This document shows, one piece after another, positions 9,076 to 16,600 of a stretch of DNA of 23,274 bases. Origin of the DNA: Anaeromyxobacter dehalogenans. Lineage in GTDB: Bacteria > Myxococcota_A > UBA9042 > DTJE01. Below the pieces are notes generated by a model that saw only the letters and a list, made by a program, of their open reading frames with translations, was not told the origin of the DNA and did no database searches. Where the stretch lies: positions 1 to 23,274 of the forward strand of contig DYKK01000006.1 of assembly GCA_020722625.1 (NCBI GenBank). The letters are read 5' to 3'. The first letter of the stretch is position 1, and every line of letters begins with the position of its first letter. The position numbers and the translations under genes were made by a program.

Positions 9076-10500
9076 TCACTCGTCCAGGTAACTGGCGAGT
9101 CCCTTCTTCAGGGCCGGGTGGCGCAGGCGAAGCAGGGCCTTCATCTCGATCTGGCGGACGCGCTCGCGGGTCAGGTGCACCGCGGCCCCCACCTCCTCGA
9201 GGGTGTGCTCCCGCGAGGCCCCGATGCCGTACCGGAGCCGGATGATCGCTTCCTCCTTGGGCGTGAGCCCCGCGAGCAGGCGCCGGACCGACGTGTGGAG
9301 GCTCGCGGTCACCACCCCGTGGAAGGGGTGCTCCGCGTTCGGGTCCTCGACCAGGTCGCGCAGTTCGCCGTCGTCGTCCCCGAGCGGCGTTTCGAGCGAG
9401 ACCGTGCGCACCAGGACCCGCTCGGCCCGCTCGACCTGCTCGACCGTAAACCCGGCCTCCCGCGCGACCTCCCCGAGGGTGGGTTCGCGGTCGAGGTCGG
9501 CCTGGAGCCGCGCCCGCGTCCTCTGGACCTTGCTCAGGCACTCCACCAGGTGCACGGGGACCCGGATGGTCCGGGAGTGCTCCGCGAGCGACCGGCTGAT
9601 GCTCTGGCGGATCCACCACGTCGCGTAGGTGCTGAACTTGTGCCCGAGCCGCCAGTTGAACCGGGACACCGCCTTCATCAGGCCGATGTTCCCTTCCTGG
9701 ATCAGGTCCAGCAGGGGCATCCCACGGTTCATGTAGTGCTTCGCGATGGACACCACGAGGCGCAGGTTGGACCGGATCATCCGGGACCGGGCCTCCGTCG
9801 CCTGTTTCTGCGCCTCCGCGAGTTCGCCGGCCACCCTCGTCAATTCCCGGCCGGAGAGCCCGAGAACCCGCTCCGCCGTGCGGGCGGACGCGGCCCCCGT
9901 GATCACGCCCCGGTCCAAATCGAAGACGCCGAAGGCGTTCGTGTCGGTCCGGTCCTCCGGGTCGGGTCCGCCGTTCGGCCGGGACAGGCGTTCCATCTGC
10001 GCCCACAGGGTCTTCACGACCACGCGCACGATGCCCGCCCCGAAGCGGAACTCCGTGTAGGACTGGTGCAGGGCCTCGGCAAGGCGCTCCTCGGCCCGCC
10101 GGGTGCGTCCCGCCCCCGCCCGGCGCCACCGCCGGGCGATGGCCTCGACCCGCCCCGAGAAGTCGCACAGTTCGGCGGTCAGGGAGGGGGTCCAGTCCTC
10201 GTGGGTGCTCTCCTCCAGGGTCGAGATGTCCTGCAAGGGCACCTCGCCGGAGGTCAGGCGTTCCGGGAACGTGAACAGGAGGTCGCGGCAGAACGGGATC
10301 CGGACCAGGCACTGGAACGTCCGCCTCGTCCCCTCCTCCATCGCGATGGCGAGGTCGCGCTCCTCGGCCCGGGTCAGGAGCGGGTCCTTCCCCACGTGGC
10401 TCAGATACGCGAGGATGGCGTTGGTGGACGCGCCGCGCTCGACCTCGTCCTCGGTCCCGGCGCCCGGTCGCGAATCCTCCAGGTCCAGGGGCGGCATCAT
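9076..10500 (-). CDS. RNA polymerase sigma factor, RpoD family (sigma-70 group 1/2)
   Basis: This protein directs RNA polymerase to promoters. From ATG 10500 it has 474 aa. Region 1.2 is at 26-57, then a non-conserved stretch (60-230), regions 2.1-2.4 at 238-315 with LIQEGNIGLMKAV and the -10-reading TYATWWIRQSISRS, region 3 at about 318-395, and region 4 at 402-465 with HTLEEVGAAVHLTRERVRQI. The C-terminus KKGLASYLDE is RpoD-like. No region 1.1 is evident. The -10 reader has Ser302 where RpoD usually has Thr. The start is uncertain: two adjacent ATGs (10500, 10497) share a GAGG, and a TTG at 10527 is possible. It may be the main sigma factor or a stress paralogue. Repeat copies lie on both sides of the gene. 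Confidence 0.9.
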   Translation of the reverse strand: MMPPLDLEDSRPGAGTEDEVERGASTNAILAYLSHVGKDPLLTRAEERDLAIAMEEGTRRTFQCLVRIPFCRDLLFTFPERLTSGEVPLQDISTLEESTHEDWTPSLTAELCDFSGRVEAIARRWRRAGAGRTRRAEERLAEALHQSYTEFRFGAGIVRVVVKTLWAQMERLSRPNGGPDPEDRTDTNAFGVFDLDRGVITGAASARTAERVLGLSGRELTRVAGELAEAQKQATEARSRMIRSNLRLVVSIAKHYMNRGMPLLDLIQEGNIGLMKAVSRFNWRLGHKFSTYATWWIRQSISRSLAEHSRTIRVPVHLVECLSKVQRTRARLQADLDREPTLGEVAREAGFTVEQVERAERVLVRTVSLETPLGDDDGELRDLVEDPNAEHPFHGVVTASLHTSVRRLLAGLTPKEEAIIRLRYGIGASREHTLEEVGAAVHLTRERVRQIEMKALLRLRHPALKKGLASYLDE

Positions 10501-10766
10501 CGCCTCGTCTTCGAAGATCGCTTCCAACTTCCTCTTCCCGCCGCTCGAGACCCCAGCTCGACCCCGTGGCCCGGGGCCAAACCCCACGGACGAGGGGGGT
10601 TGCAAGGTCCGGACCACGCGGTCCCCTGGTGGACAACAGATTGCAATCACGCAAGAAACGATTCGGGTCGTCCTTTCGGAACGGCCCCGGGACCCCGGCC
10701 TCGCCCCCGGAAAACCCTGACAAGAAAGTCGCACCCCCCGACAAAGATTGCGGGCGGCCCACTCCG
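10501..10766. other. Upstream region of the sigma-factor gene
   Basis: No gene is supported in this stretch. Two perfect 10-bp palindromes stand out: GGTCCGGACC at 10606-10615 and GATTGCAATC at 10639-10648. I could not find a convincing -35/-10 pair for the minus-strand sigma-factor gene. The frame of that gene stays open back to 10836, but the extra codons run into repeat copy 2 and look non-coding. Confidence 0.4.
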
Positions 10767-10920
10767 GACCCCGGATCCCGGGGACAGGTTCAGGGGGCAG
10801 GTTCAGGAACAGGCGCAGTGACAGTGTCAGGGCCACGTTGGACGCGGGGAAGGAGGCTTCGCGGCGGAATCACGTCCACCGCGACCCCGGACCCCGGAGG
10901 CCCGACCCCGGATCCCGGGG
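10767..10920 (-). repeat. Non-coding repeat element, copy 2, bounded by 17-bp direct repeats
   Basis: The core 10783-10919 is the inverted counterpart of the element at 8811-8944. It is bounded by a perfect 17-bp direct repeat, GACCCCGGATCCCGGGG, at 10767-10783 and 10904-10920. Further partial copies of the GGACCCCGGA unit lie at 10884-10898. Within the core, CAGTGACAGTGTC (10816-10828) is the pentamer-repeat tail and CACGTTGGACGCGGGG is the best conserved block. The copies differ in the central hairpin, where copy 2 has GAAGGAGGCTTC instead of the GTGGC/GCCAC stem. It is probably a mobile or amplified dispersed element, but no transposase is present in this window. Confidence 0.85.
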
Positions 10921-10970
10921 GCCGGAGGCCGGACCCCCGCCTGTCGAGTCCGGCCGGGAAGTCCTCGGAA

Positions 10971-10986
10971 TCCTAATATGTTGTGG
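10971..10986 (+). promoter_or_regulatory. NrdR-box-like site 1
   Basis: TCCTAATATGTTGTGG matches about 11 of 16 positions of the NrdR box consensus (ACACWATATWTWGTGT, from memory). It lies 32 bp, about three helical turns, before a better second site, which is the known tandem arrangement for NrdR. The assignment depends on site 2 and on the nrdJ gene downstream. Confidence 0.5.
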
Positions 10987-11002
10987 TGTTCAAGGTTCCC
11001 AA

Positions 11003-11018
11003 CCACAACATCTTGTGT
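11003..11018 (+). promoter_or_regulatory. NrdR-box-like site 2
   Basis: CCACAACATCTTGTGT matches about 13 of 16 positions of the NrdR box. It ends 7 bp before the -35 of the putative nrdJ promoter, a position suited to repression. NrdR is the ATP/dATP-sensing repressor of ribonucleotide reductase genes; its gene is not in this window. Confidence 0.6.
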
Positions 11019-11025
11019 TTTTTTC

Positions 11026-11055
11026 TTGACAGCCCCAGAAAGCCGGGGTTACCCT
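11026..11055 (+). promoter_or_regulatory. Putative nrdJ promoter
   Basis: A perfect -35 TTGACA at 11026-11031 is followed after 18 nt by TACCCT at 11050-11055 (3 of 6 of the -10 consensus; TTACCC at 17 nt is the alternative). A T-rich run lies just upstream (11018-11024). The start of transcription would be near 11062, giving a leader of about 150 nt. Confidence 0.55.
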
Positions 11056-11061
11056 GTCCTT

Positions 11062-11212
11062 GCAAAGGGAGCGCCTCCCGAGGCGACCCCGGACTCGGAG
11101 GCCGGGGTCGTCCGGATGCGGCCGGGTCCAGCACCCGGTCCCGGGCGTTCTTGTTCGGTTGGCTGGAGGAGCGGGTGGGGAGACCCGCCCAGATGCTTGT
11201 GGGAGACGACCC
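11062..11212 (+). promoter_or_regulatory. Structured 5' leader of nrdJ
   Basis: Four perfect stem-loops can be drawn in about 120 nt. CGCCTC/GAGGCG spans 11072-11085, and a 9-bp stem CGACCCCGG/CCGGGGTCG spans 11084-11110. CCGGGT/ACCCGG spans 11122-11138, and GCGGGT/ACCCGC spans 11171-11188. The first two share two bases, so they would compete at their junction. The last hairpin overlaps a stretch (11174-11189) that matches 12 of 16 bases of the B12-box of cobalamin riboswitches. The rest of that riboswitch's conserved core is not visible. The GGGAG ribosome site of nrdJ follows at 11201-11205. High GC makes some stems likely by chance. Confidence 0.45.
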
Positions 11213-13975
11213 ATGTCCGAAACGATGCTGTTCGACGCCGTGTTCTCGCCGGCAGGCGGAAAGGAAGAGACCAAGGGGCCGAAGGGCGGAAACGGGAAAC
11301 GCGCCCACGCGACCCGGGGACTGCGCTTCGAGCGCCTGCTCACGGACCCGGTCACCGACCCGTTCGACTCGGTGACGTGGGAGGCCCGCAGCGCCGTGAT
11401 CAAGGGGGAGGACGGGCGCGACGTCTTCCGCCAGGACGACCTGGAGTTCCCGTCGTTCTACTCGCCCACCGCGGTGAACGTCATCGCGTCCAAGTACTTC
11501 CGGGGCACCCTGGGCACGCCCGGCCGCGAACGCAGCCTGCGGGCGATGATCCGGCGGGTCACGGACACGCTGATGGGGTGGGGGATCGAGGGCGGCTATT
11601 TTGCCACCTCCGAGGACGCGAAGGCGTTCCGCGACGAACTGACCTACCTGATCCTGCACCAGTACGGGACCTTCAACAGCCCCGTCTGGTTCAACGTCGG
11701 GGTCGAGGAGCACCCCCAGTGCTCGGCGTGCTTCATCAACCGCGTCGAGGACACGATGGAGAGCATCCTCAACCTGGCCAAGACCGAAGGGATGCTCTTC
11801 AAGTACGGCTCGGGCACCGGGACCAACTTCTCGACGCTCCGGTCCTCCAAGGAACTGCTGAGCGGCGGCGGCGTCGCGTCGGGTCCCGTGTCCTTCATGC
11901 GCGGGTACGACGCCTTCGCCGGGGTCATCAAGAGCGGCGGCAAGACGAGGCGTGCGGCCAAGATGGTGATCCTGAACGTGGACCACCCGGACATCGTGGA
12001 GTTCATCACGAGCAAGGCGCGCGAGGAGGCCAAGGCCAACGCCCTGATCGCGCTCGGCTACGACGGGTCGTTCGGCGGGGAGGTCTATGAGTCGGTCTTC
12101 TTCCAGAACGCCAACCACTCGGTGCGCGTGTCGGACGACTTCATGAAGGCGGTCGAGGAGGACCGCGAATGGAAGACGCGGGCCATCACCACCCGAGAGG
12201 TCATGGAGACCCTGCGCGCCCGCGACGTCTTCGAGAAGATCGCCCGGGCGGCCCACCAGTGCGGGGACCCGGGCATCCAGTTCGACACGACCGTCAACGA
12301 ATGGCACACCTGCCCGAACTCCGGGCGGATCAACGCCTCGAACCCGTGCAGCGAGTTCATGTTCCTGGACGACTCCGCGTGCAACCTCGCGTCCCTGAAC
12401 CTGATGAAGTTCCTGCGCGACGACGACTCGTTCGACACCGCGGCCTTCGCCCATGCGGTGCGCACGTTCATCCTGGCCCAGGAGATCATCGTCAGCCCCG
12501 CCCACTACCCGACCGAGGCCATCGGGCGGAACTCCGAGGCCTTCCGGCCCCTGGGGCTCGGGTACGCGAACCTGGGGGCGATGCTGATGCGGCTCGGGCT
12601 CCCGTACGACAGCGACGCGGGGCGGGCCGTGGCCGCGGCCGTGACCGCGGCGATGACGGGCGAGGCGTACGCCCAGAGCGCCCGGATCGCGGGCGTGAAG
12701 GGGCCGTTCGCCGAGTACGACAAGAACCGCGAGCCGATGCTCGGGGTCATCCGCAAGCACCGCGCGGCCCTGGCCCGGGTCGAGTCCCGCCACGTGCCGC
12801 AGCCGTTGTGGGAGGCGGCGCGGGCGGCCTGGGACGAGGCGGTGGCCCTGGGCGAGACGCACGGCTTTCGGAACGCCCAGGTGACGCTTCTGGCCCCGAC
12901 CGGGACCATCGGCTTCAAGATGGACTGCGACACGACCGGGATCGAGCCGGAACTCGCGATCGTGAAGTACAAGAACCTGGTGGGCGGCGGGACCATGAAG
13001 ATCGTCAACCAGACCGTGCCGAGGGCCCTCGAGCGCCTCGGATACGGCGCGGCGGCCCGCAAGCGCATCCTCGCGTACGTCGAGGAGCAGGACACGATCG
13101 AGGGGGCGCCCGGACTGAAGCCGGAGCACCTGCCGGTCTTCGATTGCGCCTTCAAGCCGAAGGGGGGCGAGCGGGCGATCTCGGTCGAGGGGCACGTCCG
13201 GATGATGGCCGCGGTGCAGCCCTTCCTGTCCGGGGCGATCTCGAAGACCGTGAACATGCCCGGGGACTCCACGGTCGAGGACGTGATGAAGACGTACATG
13301 GACGCATGGCGGCTCGGGCTGAAGGCCGTCGCGATCTACCGGGACGGGTCGAAGAAGGCCCAGCCCGTGGTGACGAAGGGGAACAGCCAGGCCGAGGACG
13401 CGGACGCCGACGCGAGGCCGGCGGAGGCGGCGTGGCCCGTCCGCCGCAAACTCCCGGACGAGCGCCGCTCCATCACGCACAAGTTCTCGATCGCGGGGCT
13501 CGACGGCTACATCACCGTGGGGATGTACGACGACGGGACCCCGGGCGAGATCTTCGTGACCATGGCCAAGCAGGGGAGCGTGATCTCGGGGCTGATGGAC
13601 TGCTTCGCCACGAGCGTGTCCATCGCGCTCCAGTACGGGGTGCCCCTGCGGGTCCTGGTCGAGAAGTTCAGCCACGTGCGGTTCGAGCCGTCCGGGTACT
13701 CGTCGAACCCGCAGATCGGCTACGCGAAGAGCATCGTGGACTACATCTTCCGGTGGCTCGGGCACAAGTTCTTGCCCGAGGAGGCCCCGGACCTCCACAA
13801 CGGGACCCCGGACCTCGAGGCCACGACGCTGGACCGCGCGCCGGGCCCGGCCCAGACCGACCTCTTCCAGGGCCAGGAGGACGCGCCTCCCTGCTCGGTC
13901 TGCGGGTTCATCATGGTGCGCAACGGGTCCTGCTACAAATGCCAGAACTGCGGCTCGACCTCGGGCTGCTCGTGA
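11213..13975 (+). CDS. nrdJ: Vitamin B12-dependent (class II) ribonucleoside-diphosphate reductase
   Basis: This enzyme reduces ribonucleotides to deoxyribonucleotides with adenosylcobalamin and works with or without oxygen. It has 920 aa from the ATG at 11213, which has GGGAG upstream. FNSPVWFNVG and CSACFIN (Cys170, Cys173) lie in the N-terminal third. The catalytic N-P-C-S-E is at 377-381 (Cys379, Glu381), with a second redox Cys at 390 in SACNLASLNL. LAPTGTIGFKMDCDTTG is the conserved phosphate-binding region. A TSCPD-type domain follows (about 742-860, ITHKFSIAGLDGYITVGMY). The C-terminus has a Cys-rich ribbon with CSVC, CYKC, C-G and C-S pairs, expected to pass reducing equivalents. No nrdAB or nrdDG is in the window. 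Confidence 0.96.
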   Translation: MSETMLFDAVFSPAGGKEETKGPKGGNGKRAHATRGLRFERLLTDPVTDPFDSVTWEARSAVIKGEDGRDVFRQDDLEFPSFYSPTAVNVIASKYFRGTLGTPGRERSLRAMIRRVTDTLMGWGIEGGYFATSEDAKAFRDELTYLILHQYGTFNSPVWFNVGVEEHPQCSACFINRVEDTMESILNLAKTEGMLFKYGSGTGTNFSTLRSSKELLSGGGVASGPVSFMRGYDAFAGVIKSGGKTRRAAKMVILNVDHPDIVEFITSKAREEAKANALIALGYDGSFGGEVYESVFFQNANHSVRVSDDFMKAVEEDREWKTRAITTREVMETLRARDVFEKIARAAHQCGDPGIQFDTTVNEWHTCPNSGRINASNPCSEFMFLDDSACNLASLNLMKFLRDDDSFDTAAFAHAVRTFILAQEIIVSPAHYPTEAIGRNSEAFRPLGLGYANLGAMLMRLGLPYDSDAGRAVAAAVTAAMTGEAYAQSARIAGVKGPFAEYDKNREPMLGVIRKHRAALARVESRHVPQPLWEAARAAWDEAVALGETHGFRNAQVTLLAPTGTIGFKMDCDTTGIEPELAIVKYKNLVGGGTMKIVNQTVPRALERLGYGAAARKRILAYVEEQDTIEGAPGLKPEHLPVFDCAFKPKGGERAISVEGHVRMMAAVQPFLSGAISKTVNMPGDSTVEDVMKTYMDAWRLGLKAVAIYRDGSKKAQPVVTKGNSQAEDADADARPAEAAWPVRRKLPDERRSITHKFSIAGLDGYITVGMYDDGTPGEIFVTMAKQGSVISGLMDCFATSVSIALQYGVPLRVLVEKFSHVRFEPSGYSSNPQIGYAKSIVDYIFRWLGHKFLPEEAPDLHNGTPDLEATTLDRAPGPAQTDLFQGQEDAPPCSVCGFIMVRNGSCYKCQNCGSTSGCS

Positions 13976-13978
13976 CCC

Positions 13979-14002
13979 TGACGCGGTGCGCCGATTGCGT
14001 CA
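13979..14002 (+). terminator. Possible hairpin after nrdJ
   Basis: TGACGC (13979-13984) pairs perfectly with GCGTCA (13997-14002) across a 12-nt loop, starting four bases after the nrdJ stop. There is no T-tract, so termination is only suggested by position. Confidence 0.3.
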
Positions 14003-14030
14003 AGGCTGAGCGATCTCAAGGTCCGGTCGC

Positions 14031-14058
14031 TTGCAAATCCGGAACAAACGGGTAGGGT
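14031..14058 (+). promoter_or_regulatory. Putative fadN-fadA promoter
   Basis: TTGCAA at 14031-14036 and TAGGGT at 14053-14058 are separated by 16 nt and lie in the most AT-rich part of the nrdJ-fadN gap. Transcription would begin near 14065 and produce a leader of about 93 nt. The -10 matches only T-A-x-x-x-T. Confidence 0.45.
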
Positions 14059-14068
14059 ACGGTCATTC

Positions 14069-14131
14069 GGGGGGAGTGCCCCCCACCGGATGACTGCCCG
14101 CGGTCGGTCCCGGCGAGGACCGGGCCGGGCA
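14069..14131 (+). promoter_or_regulatory. Hairpin-rich leader of fadN
   Basis: Two structures fill the space between the promoter and the fadN ribosome site. The first is a perfect GGGGGG/CCCCCC stem (14069-14074 with 14079-14084) with an AGTG loop. The second is a two-part stem: TGCCCG/CGGGCA outside (14095-14100 with 14126-14131) and CGGTCC/GGACCG inside (14105-14110 with 14117-14122). No T-tract follows. It may be a regulatory leader or a site bound as DNA. I recognise no known riboswitch class. Confidence 0.45.
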
Positions 14132-14157
14132 ATCCCTTCTCAACGTGGAGGATGCGG

Positions 14158-16536
14158 ATGGCAAGGTCAATCGAACGCGCGGCGGTCCTCGGGGCCGGGG
14201 TGATGGGCTCGGGGATCGCGGCCCACCTCGCGAATGCCGGGGTGCCGGTGCTCCTGCTGGACATCGTCCCGCCGGACCTCAAGGACGACGCGGACCCCAA
14301 GGCCCGCAACCGCTTCGCCCTGAACGGGGTCCAGACCGCCCTGAACTTCAAGCCGGCGCCCCTGTTCTACTCGAAGCGGTTCGCGGACCTCGTGACGCCC
14401 GGGAACTTCGAGGACGACTTCGAGCGCCTGGCGGAGTGCGACCTGATCATCGAGGCCGTGGTCGAGAACCTCGACATCAAGAGGCGCCTGTTCGAGCGCG
14501 TCGAATCCGTGATGAAGTGGGGGGCCATCGTCTCGTCGAACACGTCGGGTCTGTCCATCCGGGCGATGGCCGAGGGCCGCGGCGACGCGTTTCGGCGGAA
14601 CTTCCTGGTCACGCACTTCTTCAACCCCGTGCGGTTCATGAAACTGCTCGAGGTCGTGCGGGGGCCCGACACGGACGACGAGGCGGTCGAGACGTGGGTG
14701 CGGTTCGGCCGGGACGTCCTGGGCAAGGGGGTCGTCTTCGGCAAGGACACGCCGAACTTCGTCGCGAACCGCATCGGGGTGTACGGACTGCTCAAGGTCA
14801 TCCAGTTGATGGTCGAGGGCGGCTACACCGTCGAGGAGGTGGACGCCATCTTCGGTCCGCCCATGGGGCGGCCCAAGAGCGCGGCCTTCAAGACGTGCGA
14901 CCTGGTCGGGCTCGACACCTTCGCCCACGTCACGAAGAACTGCTACGACTCCCTGCCGGACGACGACGAGCGCGACGTGTTCCGGTTGCCGGACTTCGTT
15001 TACAAGATGATCGAAAACCGGTGGCTCGGGAACAAGACGAAGGGCGGCTTCTACAAGAAGGGCGAGAAGAAGGAGAACCTGGTCCTGGACTGGCGGACCC
15101 TGGCATACCGTCCGGTCGAGAAGCCGCAGTTCGACTCGATCAAGGCGACCAAGGGCGTGGACGACCCGGGCGAGCGCGTGCGCAACCTGCTGAACACCGG
15201 GGACCGGGCCTCGGACCTCGCGTTCAAGGCCACGGCGTACGGGCTGATTTACGCGGCCAAGCGGATCGGGGAGATCGCGGACGACATCGTCAACATCGAC
15301 AACGCCCTGAAGTGGGGCTTCAACTGGGAAATGGGCCCCTTCGAGGGATGGGACGCCATCGGGGTGCGCGAGTCGGTCGAGCGCATGGAGGCGATGGGCC
15401 TGAAGGTCCCCGAGGCCGTCCACCGCGTGCTGAACGAGGGGGAGGGCACCTTCTACAAGAAGGTGGGGACCCGGCGGTACTACTTCGATTTCCGCACCGG
15501 GACGTACCAGCCGGTCGAGCGGCCCGAGACGGTTGTCATCCTCGGGGACCACAAGGAGGAGGGCCGTGTCGTCCGGGACAACTTCGGGGCGTCGCTGATC
15601 GACATCGGGGACGGGGTCGCCTGCCTCGAGTTCCACACGAAGATGAATGCCATTGACGACGACATCATCCAGATGATGATGGAGGCGGTGGACGAGGTCG
15701 AGGCGAGGTTCGAGGGGCTCGTGGTCGCGAACCACGCCGAGAACTTCAGCGTGGGTGCCAACCTGGGGCTCATCCTGATGGCGGCCCAGATGCAGAACTG
15801 GGACATGCTGGAGCAGGTGGTTCGCAGTTTCCAGAAGGCAAACCTGCGGTTGAAGTACTGCAAGAAGCCGGTGGTGACCTGCCCGGCGGGGATGACGCTC
15901 GGCGGCGGGTGCGAGGTCTCGATGCACGGGGCGCGCATCCAGGCTGCGGCCGAGACGTACATGGGCCTCGTCGAGATCGGGGCCGGGGTCCTGCCCGCGG
16001 GGGGCGGGTGCGCGGCGAGCCTGGTGCGGGTCCTGGCCGGGGTGCCCGCGGACCTCAAGACGTCGCGGATGCCCTTCATCCAGAAGGTCTTCGAGAACAT
16101 CGCGATGGCCAAGGTGTCGCGCAGCGCGGAGGAGGCGCGGGAACTCGGCTACCTGCGGCCGTGGGACGGCGTGACCCTCGCGCGCGACCGCCAGATCCAC
16201 GACGCGAAGCAGGCGGTCCTGGGGCTCGCCCGGGCGGGGTACCGGCCGCCGCTCCCGCCCGACAACTTGATCCTGCCGGGGCGGGACGGGTTTGCCATGC
16301 TGAAACTGGGTCTGTACTCGTTCGGACTCGGCGGCTTTGTCACCGAGCACGACAAGGTCTGCGCCGAGAAGATCGCGTGGGTCCTGTGCGGGGGCGACAT
16401 CGAGCCCCACACGAAGGTCACCGAGGCGCGCATCCACGACCTCGAGTGCGAGGGCTTCCTGTCGCTGTGCGGGATGGAGAAGAGCCAGGCGCGGATGGAG
16501 TCCCTGCTCAAGACGGGAAAACCGCTGAGGAACTGA
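14158..16536 (+). CDS. fadN: Bifunctional 3-hydroxyacyl-CoA dehydrogenase / enoyl-CoA hydratase (FadN type)
   Basis: This cytosolic enzyme carries out the middle two steps of fatty-acid beta-oxidation. It has 792 aa. The dehydrogenase comes first, with the NAD-binding glycines in LGAGVMGSG (11-19) and the catalytic His153 in THFFNP. The crotonase domain is at the C-terminal side (about 480-700) and keeps the oxyanion-hole segment NFSVGANL. Both catalytic glutamates are present, Glu586 in GGGCE and Glu606 in LVEIG, 20 residues apart as in rat enoyl-CoA hydratase. This order (dehydrogenase then hydratase) is that of FadN, not of E. coli FadB. ATG 14158 is chosen because GGAGG (14147-14151) is six bases before it; ATG 14152 directly touches that site. 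fadA follows after 64 nt. No acyl-CoA dehydrogenase gene lies here. Confidence 0.95.
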   Translation: MARSIERAAVLGAGVMGSGIAAHLANAGVPVLLLDIVPPDLKDDADPKARNRFALNGVQTALNFKPAPLFYSKRFADLVTPGNFEDDFERLAECDLIIEAVVENLDIKRRLFERVESVMKWGAIVSSNTSGLSIRAMAEGRGDAFRRNFLVTHFFNPVRFMKLLEVVRGPDTDDEAVETWVRFGRDVLGKGVVFGKDTPNFVANRIGVYGLLKVIQLMVEGGYTVEEVDAIFGPPMGRPKSAAFKTCDLVGLDTFAHVTKNCYDSLPDDDERDVFRLPDFVYKMIENRWLGNKTKGGFYKKGEKKENLVLDWRTLAYRPVEKPQFDSIKATKGVDDPGERVRNLLNTGDRASDLAFKATAYGLIYAAKRIGEIADDIVNIDNALKWGFNWEMGPFEGWDAIGVRESVERMEAMGLKVPEAVHRVLNEGEGTFYKKVGTRRYYFDFRTGTYQPVERPETVVILGDHKEEGRVVRDNFGASLIDIGDGVACLEFHTKMNAIDDDIIQMMMEAVDEVEARFEGLVVANHAENFSVGANLGLILMAAQMQNWDMLEQVVRSFQKANLRLKYCKKPVVTCPAGMTLGGGCEVSMHGARIQAAAETYMGLVEIGAGVLPAGGGCAASLVRVLAGVPADLKTSRMPFIQKVFENIAMAKVSRSAEEARELGYLRPWDGVTLARDRQIHDAKQAVLGLARAGYRPPLPPDNLILPGRDGFAMLKLGLYSFGLGGFVTEHDKVCAEKIAWVLCGGDIEPHTKVTEARIHDLECEGFLSLCGMEKSQARMESLLKTGKPLRN

Positions 16537-16600
16537 CCATGATGACCCGCGTCCGGCACGTCCCCGGGGCGTGTCGCGCCATCCAAACGGAGGATCGCAG

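Noticed and set aside
10639..10648. Perfect palindrome GATTGCAATC upstream of the sigma-factor gene
   Set aside because: A single 10-bp palindrome without a promoter next to it or a second copy is not enough to call an operator; it is only mentioned in the upstream-region entry.
10501..10836. In-frame extension of the sigma-factor gene by 112 codons
   Set aside because: The added codons read through repeat copy 2 and GC-rich non-coding DNA and resemble no sigma region 1.1. ATG 10500 precedes a normal region 1.2.
10973..13798. A 941-aa open frame on the minus strand opposite nrdJ
   Set aside because: It is a GC-bias shadow. Its translation is His/Pro/Arg/Val-rich without any domain, while the plus strand gives a complete NrdJ with all catalytic residues.
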